Positions 9,017-17,352 of a stretch of 64,000 bases of DNA are shown here, piece after piece. The notes under the pieces were generated by a model. It was given only the letters and a program-made list of their open reading frames with translations, did not search any database and had not been told where the DNA came from. The position numbers and the translations under genes were made by a program. The stretch is from an uncultured Rhodobacter sp. (GTDB lineage: Bacteria; Pseudomonadota; Alphaproteobacteria; Rhodobacterales; Rhodobacteraceae). The stretch's first letter is position 1. Every line of letters starts with the position of its first letter. The stretch covers positions 620,001 to 684,000 of the forward strand of contig CAMFII010000001.1 of NCBI GenBank assembly GCA_945952585.1. The letters are read 5' to 3'.

Positions 9017-9658
9017 TCAGCCGCCAAGTTTCCCGTCGAGGATCTTCTTCAGATCGTCATAGGACATGTTCGAAAACTGCTCGCCATTGATCATGAAGGT
9101 CGGCGTGCCCTGGATGTTGTCGGTCTTCATCTGCTCCTGCGACCAGGTGACAAGCGCCTGCGCGGTGGCGGCATCCTCGAGACAGGCCTGAATTGCGGCA
9201 TCGTCCATGCCTGCGGTCCGGCCGATCTTCTTGATGTTCTCGACGACCACGGTCGGATCGTCCGACGCGGCCCATTCGCGCTGCTGGTCATAGAGCATCG
9301 AGTTGATGCCGAAGTAGCGCGTCTCGCCGCCGCAGCGCGCCATCATCGACGCCCAGAGGCCGTAGCGGTCGAAATAGACCTCGCGGAAGATGAACTTGAC
9401 CTTGCCGGTGTCGATGTAGTCCGCCTTGAGCTGCTTGTAGCTTTCGTCGTGGAAGTCCTTGCAGTGCGGGCAGGTGAAGGACCCGTATTCCACCATCGTC
9501 ACCGGGGCATTCGCATCGCCCAGCACCATGTCCTGGATCACGGGCGCATCCCCGGCATAGGCGGCCGAGGGCGCCAAAAGGGCGGTGCCGCCCAACTTCA
9601 TCATGGCAGCGCCTGCGCCAGTCAACGCGATCATCGTCAGGAAGGTTCTGCGGTCCAT
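9017..9658 (-). CDS. DsbA-family thiol oxidoreductase with Tat-type signal
   Basis: This 213-residue thioredoxin-fold protein has the redox motif CPHC (in SFTCPHCKDFH) and the cis-proline region QGTPTFMINGEQF. The N-terminus has DRRTFL followed by a hydrophobic stretch ending in AYA, resembling a twin-arginine export signal; most DsbA proteins use Sec. It probably acts on periplasmic thiols. The start at 9658 is favoured over the adjacent ATG at 9661, because AAGGGG is then at a normal spacing. It sits between dciA-like and CoA-transferase genes. Confidence 0.85.
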   Translation of the reverse strand: MDRRTFLTMIALTGAGAAMMKLGGTALLAPSAAYAGDAPVIQDMVLGDANAPVTMVEYGSFTCPHCKDFHDESYKQLKADYIDTGKVKFIFREVYFDRYGLWASMMARCGGETRYFGINSMLYDQQREWAASDDPTVVVENIKKIGRTAGMDDAAIQACLEDAATAQALVTWSQEQMKTDNIQGTPTFMINGEQFSNMSYDDLKKILDGKLGG

Positions 9659-9671
9659 CATGGCCCCTTGT

Positions 9672-10196
9672 TCAGCTTTTCTGTCTTGAAAGGACGTTCT
9701 GCGCCAGCCTGTCAAGGGCAGCGCGCAGCCCGTCGTCATGGATGTCGGCCGTTTCCGCCGCCGCCCGGGCAACCACGGCCGGATCGGGCGCGCGTTCGGG
9801 CTTCGGCGCCGGTGCGAACTGCGCCTGACCTTCGGCAAAGCCGGTTGCAGCGGTCTGGGTCAGGCTGATCCGGGCGATGGCATTGTAGCCGTAGCAGGCA
9901 TTCACCCGCTCCTTCAGCCGCGGCAACTGCATCTGGACCATCGGGGCCTGTGCCGAGGTCGTCAGAAGCGTCAGCGTCGCCCCCATCCCCTCGCGGCCGT
10001 AGCCGATCTTGACCGGACGGGTAATCGAGGCCAGCTCGGCCCCGGCGATCTCGGGCCAGGCGGTCAGCAACCGGGCGACCGCGAAGCCGCGCTTTTCGCC
10101 CGCGGCGCGGATCCGGTCGGCGACCAGACCGGATGCCGGTTCGAACCCGCGCATCCGGCGGGTCGGCTGTTTCGGCTCGGCAGGCGGCTGGCTCAT
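9672..10196 (-). CDS. dciA: DUF721 / DciA family protein
   Basis: This 174-residue protein has the DUF721 KH-like core (ARLLTAWPEIAGAELASIT and LKERVNACYGYNAIARISL) followed by a variable alanine-rich tail. DUF721 proteins include DciA, the ancestral helicase operator that loads DnaB in bacteria lacking DnaC. Assignment as DciA is by family only. It lies 13 bases upstream of the dsbA-like gene and diverges from mutY across an 81-bp gap. Confidence 0.75.
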   Translation of the reverse strand: MSQPPAEPKQPTRRMRGFEPASGLVADRIRAAGEKRGFAVARLLTAWPEIAGAELASITRPVKIGYGREGMGATLTLLTTSAQAPMVQMQLPRLKERVNACYGYNAIARISLTQTAATGFAEGQAQFAPAPKPERAPDPAVVARAAAETADIHDDGLRAALDRLAQNVLSRQKS

Positions 10197-10277
10197 CTGG
10201 TCATCACGGCTCCTCAGGTTATTCTAGGCAGGCGCGCGGCACATGCCAGCGGAATGGGTTGAACAAGGACATAAAGA

Positions 10278-11330
10278 TTGCGTGACGCAGGTTTGGCCGA
10301 AGCGCTCCTGGACTGGTATGACAGCCACGCCCGGGTCATGCCCTGGCGCGTGGGACCGGCCGAGCGCTGGGCGGGCACGCTCCCGGACCCCTACCATGTC
10401 TGGCTGTCCGAGGTGATGCTGCAACAGACGACCGTCGCCGCGGTGCGCGACTATTTCCGCCGGTTCGTGGCGCGTTGGCCGACGGTCACAGATCTGGCCG
10501 CCGCCGAGGATGCCGAGGTGATGGCCGAATGGGCGGGTCTTGGCTATTACGCCCGTGCCCGCAACCTTCTGGCCTGTGCGCGCGCCGTTGCACTGCAGGG
10601 CGGGACCTTCCCTGAAACGCGCGACGGGCTGCTTGCCTTGCCGGGCATCGGCCCCTACACGGCGGCGGCCGTGGCAGCTATTGCCTTCGACCGGCCCGAG
10701 ACGGTCGTCGACGGCAATGTCGAGCGGGTCATGGCGAGGCTCTTTCAGGTCGAAACCCCCATGCCGGCCGCCAAGCCGGAGCTTGTTCGCCTTGCGACAT
10801 CGCTCACGCCAGAGCAGCGGCCGGGGGACTATGCGCAGGCGGTCATGGATCTGGGCGCCACCATCTGCACGCCCCGCAGCCCCGCCTGCGGCATCTGCCC
10901 GTGGATGGCGCAATGCCGGGCCCGTGCCGCGGGCGTCCAGGGGGAGCTTCCCCACAAGACGGCCAAGGCAGCCAAGCCGGTGCGCAAGGGGCTGGTCTGG
11001 ATCGCGCGACGGTCGGATGGCGCGATGCTGCTTGAGACGCGCCCCGAACGCGGGCTTCTGGGCGGGATGCTCGGCTGGCCGGGTGATGGCTGGGACGGCG
11101 TAGGCGGGGACGCGCCGGTTCGGGCCGATTGGCGCGAGGTCGGCGCGGTGGTCCGCCACACCTTCACCCATTTCCACCTGGAACTGGACCTCCGCGTGGC
11201 CGAGGTGGCCGACACCCTGCCCGACCGCGGCACCTTCATCCCGCGCGAACGGTTCCGCCCCGCCGACCTGCCGACGGTGATGCGCAAGGCCTATGACCTT
11301 GCGTCGGGAGCATTCGGCCGCGTTGAGTGA
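10278..11330 (+). CDS. mutY: A/G-specific adenine DNA glycosylase
   Basis: This 350-residue base-excision repair enzyme removes adenine paired with 8-oxoguanine. It has VMLQQTTV, the helix-hairpin-helix LPGIGPYTAAAVAAIAF with catalytic aspartate in VVDGNVERV, and the four-cysteine iron-sulfur cluster loop CTPRSPACGICPWMAQC. The C-terminal NUDIX-like 8-oxoG recognition domain (LLETRPERGLLGGMLGWPG) is present. The start appears to be TTG; no ATG fits before the conserved LLDWYDSHARVMPWR. mutM at 35.8 kb completes the GO repair pair. Confidence 0.95.
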   Translation: MRDAGLAEALLDWYDSHARVMPWRVGPAERWAGTLPDPYHVWLSEVMLQQTTVAAVRDYFRRFVARWPTVTDLAAAEDAEVMAEWAGLGYYARARNLLACARAVALQGGTFPETRDGLLALPGIGPYTAAAVAAIAFDRPETVVDGNVERVMARLFQVETPMPAAKPELVRLATSLTPEQRPGDYAQAVMDLGATICTPRSPACGICPWMAQCRARAAGVQGELPHKTAKAAKPVRKGLVWIARRSDGAMLLETRPERGLLGGMLGWPGDGWDGVGGDAPVRADWREVGAVVRHTFTHFHLELDLRVAEVADTLPDRGTFIPRERFRPADLPTVMRKAYDLASGAFGRVE

Positions 11331-11370
11331 CACGCGCCCTGCCCCTATCGTGGGGCCGGGAGGACGCACG

Positions 11371-12519
11371 ATGACCACTATCCCCAAGGCAGACGTGATG
11401 CGGCTGAAAAACGCGCTGCCGTTCTGGCTGTCGCTCGGCCTCATTCCGATTGCGGTCGCCGCGACCTTTCTGGGCGGCTGGGTAATTGCGCTTCTGCCGC
11501 TTTATTCCTGGGGGATGTTCTCGGTCCTCGACAGCGTGGAGGGGCGCAACGAGGACAATGCCGATCTCGACACCCCGGAAGCCGGGCTGTTCTGGTACAG
11601 GCTTGTCACCATCGTCTGGGTTCCGCTGCAGTTTGCCCTGCTCTTCTGGGCGATCTGGTATGTGACCCACACCGGACACCTGTCCCGGGGCGAGAAGATC
11701 GGGCTGTTCTTCGGGCTCGGCATCGTTTCGGGCACCATCGGCATCAACTACTCGCACGAACTGATGCACCAGAAACCCGCCTTCGAGCGCTGGCTGGGTG
11801 ACCTCCTGTTGTCGATGGTGCTCTACAGCCATTTCCGGTCAGAGCACCTGCGGATTCATCATCCGTGGGTCGGCACCCCGCGCGACGCGGTGACGGCCCG
11901 CTACAACGAAGGCTTCCACCGCTTCTTCCCGCGCGTGCTGTGGGAATGCCCGCAAAGCGCCTGGCGCGCCGAAGTGGCGATGCTGGCGCGGCGGAACTTG
12001 CCATGGTGGCACCGGTCGAACCCGTTCTGGCGCTACGCCGCGCTTCAGATCTTCATGCTGGCCCTGGCCTTTGCCCTGGGCGGCTGGGTCGGCCTCGCGC
12101 TGTTTGTCTGGCAGGCCTATATCGCGGTCTGGCAGCTCGAGCTGGTCGATTACATCGAGCATTACGGCCTGACCCGGCGCTACAAGGGCGAGGGCAAGTA
12201 CGAGCATGTCCTGCCGCGCCACAGCTGGAATTCGGATTACCGCGCGTCCAACTGGCTGCTCATCAACCTGCAGCGCCATTCGGACCACCATTACAAGCCT
12301 GACCGGCGGTTTCCGCTGCTCCAGACCTATGACGAGGAGCAGGCCCCGCAGCTGCCCTTCGGCTATCCGATCATGACGATGCTCGCGATGGTGCCGCCGG
12401 CGTGGAAACGGGTGATGAACCCGCGCGTCAAGGCGTGGCGGAAGCAGTTCTACCCGGACATCAAGGACTGGAAACCCTACAACAAGGCGTTGAATCCCAT
12501 GCCCAAAGGGGCTGCCTGA
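11371..12519 (+). CDS. alkB: Alkane 1-monooxygenase (AlkB-type membrane diiron hydroxylase)
   Basis: This 382-residue membrane protein has several hydrophobic helices and the three histidine clusters of the AlkB/fatty-acid desaturase superfamily: HELMH, EHLRIHHPWVG and LQRHSDHH, plus YIEHYGL. AlkB hydroxylates terminal carbons of medium-chain alkanes using electrons from rubredoxin. No rubredoxin or rubredoxin reductase gene is visible in the window, so those must lie elsewhere. GGAGG precedes the ATG at 11371. It starts 40 bases after mutY. Confidence 0.9.
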   Translation: MTTIPKADVMRLKNALPFWLSLGLIPIAVAATFLGGWVIALLPLYSWGMFSVLDSVEGRNEDNADLDTPEAGLFWYRLVTIVWVPLQFALLFWAIWYVTHTGHLSRGEKIGLFFGLGIVSGTIGINYSHELMHQKPAFERWLGDLLLSMVLYSHFRSEHLRIHHPWVGTPRDAVTARYNEGFHRFFPRVLWECPQSAWRAEVAMLARRNLPWWHRSNPFWRYAALQIFMLALAFALGGWVGLALFVWQAYIAVWQLELVDYIEHYGLTRRYKGEGKYEHVLPRHSWNSDYRASNWLLINLQRHSDHHYKPDRRFPLLQTYDEEQAPQLPFGYPIMTMLAMVPPAWKRVMNPRVKAWRKQFYPDIKDWKPYNKALNPMPKGAA

Positions 12520-12561
12520 CACCGAAATCGAGAGGTTCGCGAGCCGCTGCGGCATTTTGCT

Positions 12562-12591
12562 TTGACAGGCCGCTCGTGCATCATCCTAGAT
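12562..12591 (+). promoter_or_regulatory. Possible sigma-70 promoter for the bicupin gene
   Basis: A perfect TTGACA (12562-12567) is followed 18 bases later by CTAGAT (12586-12591), a weak -10 match. Transcription would begin near 12598, placing the ATG at 12590 in the promoter and supporting the start at 12623. Confidence 0.35.
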
Positions 12592-12622
12592 GCGGCACCA
12601 ATTGCCACAGATCGGTGTTGTA

Positions 12623-13663
12623 ATGACCAAAGCCTTGCCCTCCTTCCGCTATCGTCTGGAACAGAAAGAGCCGCGTCTTGGGCCGGGAGGGATCACGCGG
12701 GGCGCTTCTGTCCATGACTTTCCGGCCAGCATCGGGATCGCGGGCGTTTCGATGCGTCTTCAGCCTGGCGCGATGCGCGAGATGCACTGGCACGCGAACG
12801 CGGCGGAATGGGCCTATGTCATTTCAGGCTCCTGTCGGACGACGGTGCTGCACCCCGACGGCGGATCGGCAACGAACGATTTCTACGCTGGCGACGTCTG
12901 GTATTTCCCCCGCGGCTGGGGCCATGCGATCCAGGCAACGGGCACGGGCGAATGCCATTTCATCCTCATCTTCGACAACGGTGACTTTTCCGAGGATCAT
13001 ACCTTCAGCGTGACCGACTGGATGTCGCGCACACCGCCCACCATCCTGGCGCAAAGCCTGGGACTGTCGCTGGAAGAGGTCGCGCGCCTGCCCAAGGGCG
13101 AGGTCTACTTCGCCCAGGGCACGCCGGCGACCGACCAGTCGCCGCTCAGTACACCGCACGAGGCGCCGGCCCTGTCGGCGATGCACCGCTATCCGCTTTC
13201 GGCACAGGAACCCCGCAGAGTCCCGGGTGGTGGATTGCAGCGGACGGTCACTGCCAGAGAGTTCCCGATCTCGCAGACCATGGCCGGATCGCTGCTGGAG
13301 ATCGAGCCCGGTGGCCTGCGCGAATTGCATTGGCATCCGGCGGCTGACGAATGGCAGTACTATATTGAAGGCAGCGCCGAGATGTCGGTCTTTCTGGCCG
13401 AGGGTTCCGTGGTGACCGAGCAGTTCGAGGCGGGCGATGTCGGTTATGCGCCGATGGGATCGGGGCATTACATCAAGAATACCGGTGCAGGCGTTCTGAA
13501 GGTGCTCATCGGTTTCAACCACCCGCACTACCAGTCGAACGAGTTGTCGGCGTGGCTCGCCTCCAACCCCGACGACATCCTGCGCGCCAATCTGGGACAA
13601 CCGCAGGAGGTCGTGGCGAAACTCCCCAAGGAGTCGCACTTCTTCCTTCGCGGTAAGGCATGA
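12623..13663 (+). CDS. oxdC: Bicupin protein, oxalate decarboxylase family
   Basis: This 346-residue protein has two cupin domains, each with a full metal site: HWH at residues 55-57 with E62 and H101, and a second HWH near 236-238 with a following glutamate and histidine. The oxalate decarboxylase lid segment appears as SEDHT (123-127); its glutamate matches the proton donor of OxdC (SENST), favouring decarboxylase over oxidase activity. It would convert oxalate to formate and CO2 using manganese. No secretion signal is seen. An earlier ATG at 12590 is possible but overlaps the putative promoter. Confidence 0.8.
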   Translation: MTKALPSFRYRLEQKEPRLGPGGITRGASVHDFPASIGIAGVSMRLQPGAMREMHWHANAAEWAYVISGSCRTTVLHPDGGSATNDFYAGDVWYFPRGWGHAIQATGTGECHFILIFDNGDFSEDHTFSVTDWMSRTPPTILAQSLGLSLEEVARLPKGEVYFAQGTPATDQSPLSTPHEAPALSAMHRYPLSAQEPRRVPGGGLQRTVTAREFPISQTMAGSLLEIEPGGLRELHWHPAADEWQYYIEGSAEMSVFLAEGSVVTEQFEAGDVGYAPMGSGHYIKNTGAGVLKVLIGFNHPHYQSNELSAWLASNPDDILRANLGQPQEVVAKLPKESHFFLRGKA

Positions 13664-13664
13664 G

Positions 13665-13695
13665 AAAAAAAGCCCGCCGTGATGTCACGGCGGGC
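13665..13695 (-). terminator. Rho-independent terminator of ccrM
   Basis: An 11-bp perfect stem (GCCCGCCGTGA and its complement, 13672-13695) with a minimal loop is followed on the minus strand by seven T residues (13671-13665). It lies between the convergent bicupin and ccrM genes. Confidence 0.85.
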
Positions 13696-13753
13696 AAGGT
13701 TGCAGTCCGGTCAAGGGGACCGAGCTGCAGGCGGTTCGGAATGTCGGGTCAGG

Positions 13754-14954
<1,201 letters not shown>

Positions 14955-14956
<2 letters not shown>

Positions 14957-15596
14957 AAGCACTTACAGAAACATCTTGATACAAGATATTGTAGACGGGC
15001 CTGAACGAACGCCTATGCGCTGCGGTGACCCCAAGTTTTTCCAACGCAGCGCGATGGTCTGCGGTCGGGTATCCAGCATTGGATTCCCAGCCGTAACCGG
15101 GGTGCTGTTGCGCCAAATCCACCATGATCCGATCGCGCGCGACCTTGGCGATGATCGAGGCGGCCGCGATCGACAGGCAGCGCGCATCCCCTCCGACGAT
15201 CGCCTCTGCCGCGCAGGGCAGGCGCCGTGGGAGACGATTGCCGTCGATCAGCAGGTGATCCGGCGCGACCGGCAGGGCCGCTATGGCGCGCCTCATCGCA
15301 AGATGACTGGCATTCAGGATATTCAGCGAGTCGATCTCTTCCACGCTGGCCTGACCCACGCCGAAGCTGGCAGTTTCACGCAGGATCAGGTCCAGCTCCT
15401 CGCGGCGCTTCGCCGAAAGGCGTTTGGAGTCGTTCAGACCCGGCGGAATACGGTCGGGATTCAGGATCACCGCCGCAGCCACGACAGGACCTGCGAGGGG
15501 ACCACGCCCGACCTCGTCAACGCCGGCAATCCGGCCAAGACCGCGGCCCAGGGCGCGGGCTTCGAAACTGAAATCGGGGTTGGACCTGGGTGGCAT
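14955..15596 (-). CDS. rnhB: Ribonuclease HII
   Basis: This 213-residue enzyme cleaves RNA in RNA-DNA hybrids, including single embedded ribonucleotides. It has [20 protein letters not shown] near the N-terminus with the first two acidic catalytic residues, [13 protein letters not shown], and [14 protein letters not shown]. The start at 15596 (MPPRSNPDF) is preferred; a further in-frame ATG at 15620 lies in the terminator region of the upstream gene. The stop overlaps the distal GANTC site of the ccrM promoter. Confidence 0.93.
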
Positions 15597-15624
15597 CGCC
15601 GCACCCTGCCGCGCCGCCATCCGA

Positions 15625-15661
15625 AAGAAAAGGGGGTGGAGGCTGCTCGATCCTCCACCCC
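15625..15661 (-). terminator. Rho-independent terminator after the small secreted-protein gene
   Basis: Ten-base perfect arms (GGGGTGGAGG at 15633-15642 and its complement at 15652-15661) enclose a nine-base loop. On the minus strand they are followed by CTTTTCTTTC. It ends the transcript of the gene at 15733-16170 and separates it from rnhB. Confidence 0.75.
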
Positions 15662-15732
15662 AGATTGGCGTCCTGGGGGCAGAACGCCGGATGCGCGCCC
15701 GTCCTGGGGGCAGGTCCCGGCGCGCTTGTCCG

Positions 15733-16170
15733 TCAGTGCCAGGGCGTCCAGCCGGGTTGCGAGTAATAGACCGGAGGCTCTGCGCGGCGATGGTGGTGAC
15801 GTCCATAGCGGTCATGGTCGCGCCAGCTGTCGTCGTCGCGATCCACCTCCTGCCAGTGGTCCATGGGCCAGCTGGGCTGGGTATAGGCGGGACGCCCCGG
15901 GTAGACGTAGACCGGGGTCGGATCGGCATAGCGCGGCGGATCGACATAGATGGGGTCGGGCATCGGGGCATAGCGCGTCACCGGGGAGGCGGCAGAGCCC
16001 CGCGGCGCCAGCGCCCCGGCGGCAATGGCACCCGCCGCGATACCGAGGATGACCTTCCAGCCGTCGGCATTGCCTCGGGCAGAGACAGGTCCGGCGCTGG
16101 CAGTTACCGACGCGCCGGCGACGGCGAGCGCCGTGATGGAATTCAGGATGATGAGGCGAATGCGGGACAT
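15733..16170 (-). CDS. Small exported protein, unknown function
   Basis: This 145-residue protein is not recognised. An N-terminal signal-like stretch ([19 protein letters not shown]) is followed by a short glycine/alanine hydrophobic segment ([15 protein letters not shown]) that could be a second membrane contact. The C-terminal half is rich in Pro, Tyr, Asp, Arg and His ([14 protein letters not shown]) and ends WTPWH. It is likely periplasmic or envelope-associated. The histidine-rich stretch could bind metal, which is a guess. It has its own terminator and diverges from the gene at 16353. Confidence 0.65.
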   Translation of the reverse strand: MSRIRLIILNSITALAVAGASVTASAGPVSARGNADGWKVILGIAAGAIAAGALAPRGSAASPVTRYAPMPDPIYVDPPRYADPTPVYVYPGRPAYTQPSWPMDHWQEVDRDDDSWRDHDRYGRHHHRRAEPPVYYSQPGWTPWH

Positions 16171-16352
16171 GTGCCGATCCTTTCCGTGGGGGCGCCGCGA
16201 CAGTCGCGGGGCCGATGCGGATCAGGTGGGGCACCCACCGGCGGACAGGCAATATCGGCGGGCTGCTATCGGATAACAGCCTCGCGCCACCCCTTCTGCC
16301 ATTGAATGACAGCCCGCTTCATCCCACTGTGCGATCAATCAGGGAGACGATC

Positions 16353-16646
16353 ATGGACATGCGGATACCCCTTGCGGCTACGGTCTTCAGCCTTGCCCTG
16401 GCCGGGGTCGCGCGCGCGGATTGCTATGCCGACTACAAGGCAAAGCGGGAGCCGCCGCTGCAACTGGCCTACGGGGTCGCGCAGGTTCCCCAATCCGCCT
16501 GCGGCAGCACGGCGGATGCTGCGGCGGCACTGGCGCCGCGATTGGCGGCGGCGGGCTGGACGCTACTTTCAGTGGTAAGCCTGTTCGGGCCGGACGGATT
16601 GGACGAAAGGAAAGCGAGTGCCGGAGATCAGTTCCTCCGCTACTGA
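16353..16646 (+). CDS. Small periplasmic protein, unknown function, upstream of a membrane winged-helix protein
   Basis: This 97-residue protein begins with a Sec signal peptide (cleavage expected after VARA) and leaves a mature chain of about 75 residues with two cysteines (DCYADYKAK and QSACGSTA) that could form a disulfide. I recognise no domain. AGGGAGA precedes the ATG. Its 3' end overlaps the next gene by 29 bases, so the two are almost certainly cotranslated, which suggests a periplasmic partner or ligand sensor for the membrane protein. Confidence 0.7.
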   Translation: MDMRIPLAATVFSLALAGVARADCYADYKAKREPPLQLAYGVAQVPQSACGSTADAAAALAPRLAAAGWTLLSVVSLFGPDGLDERKASAGDQFLRY

Positions 16647-17319
16647 GGCGGCGCGCCCAGGCAACCGCGTGGTTGCCGGCGGAATTGCGGCGATCGTGCT
16701 GATCCTGCTTGGCGCGGCGGTCTTTCTGTTCCTCAACCTGCCGGATGCAAATGCCTTCAACGCGCGGGTCGAGCGGATCTTCGTCGAGAACGACCTGCGC
16801 ACGCCGTCCGAGTTGCGGCTGCTGGAGATCCTCGCCCAGTCTGGCACCTCGTTCCAGGAAGTGCTGCAAAGCTACCGGCAAATGATCTTCGTGTTGCTGG
16901 TCTTCGCGACCGCGCTGCTGATTGCAGCCCTGGTGTTTCTCGTCACCATCATTTCCTTGAACCGGCGCATCTCGGCGATCCAGCGATCGGGCATTCAGGT
17001 CTCTTCCCTGCTCATCGCGCGGGAAAGTCGGTCGGTCTACATCAACGACATGGAGTTTCAGCTGACCGAGGCCGCGATCGAGACGCTGGCGGTCCTGGCC
17101 GAAGCTCGGATGGACGACGACGTGCTGACAGGCGCGCAGATCGAGGCGGTCATCTCGGGTCGGTCAGAGGCCGATTGCGAGGAGGCTGCCGGGGCCACAA
17201 GGATCAAGCGGCTGCGCGACGCGCTTGGCAACCAGATGGTCAGCGAACTGCTGGTCCGGACCATCGCCAAGCGCGGTTATGTTCTCGCGGTCGGCAAGGA
17301 CGTGATCCGGGTCGTCTGA
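16618..17319 (+). CDS. Two-helix membrane protein with C-terminal OmpR/PhoB-like winged helix
   Basis: This 233-residue protein has two membrane helices, at about residues 19-39 (VAGGIAAIVLILLGAAVFLF) and 90-113. The loop between them is about 50 residues. The C-terminal 90 residues read like an OmpR/PhoB effector domain: YINDMEFQLTEAAIETLAVL, then DVLTGAQIEAVISG, then IKRLRDALGNQMVSELLVRT, ending RGYVLAV, the usual RGxGYxL wing. The likely topology has both ends in the cytoplasm, so this would be a membrane-bound transcription factor with DNA binding after the helices, opposite to ToxR/CadC. The start is GTG. Targets are unknown. Confidence 0.75.
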   Translation: MPEISSSATEAARPGNRVVAGGIAAIVLILLGAAVFLFLNLPDANAFNARVERIFVENDLRTPSELRLLEILAQSGTSFQEVLQSYRQMIFVLLVFATALLIAALVFLVTIISLNRRISAIQRSGIQVSSLLIARESRSVYINDMEFQLTEAAIETLAVLAEARMDDDVLTGAQIEAVISGRSEADCEEAAGATRIKRLRDALGNQMVSELLVRTIAKRGYVLAVGKDVIRVV

Positions 17320-17352
17320 GGTCCCGGGATCAAAGGAATGTGCGGCAGGGGA

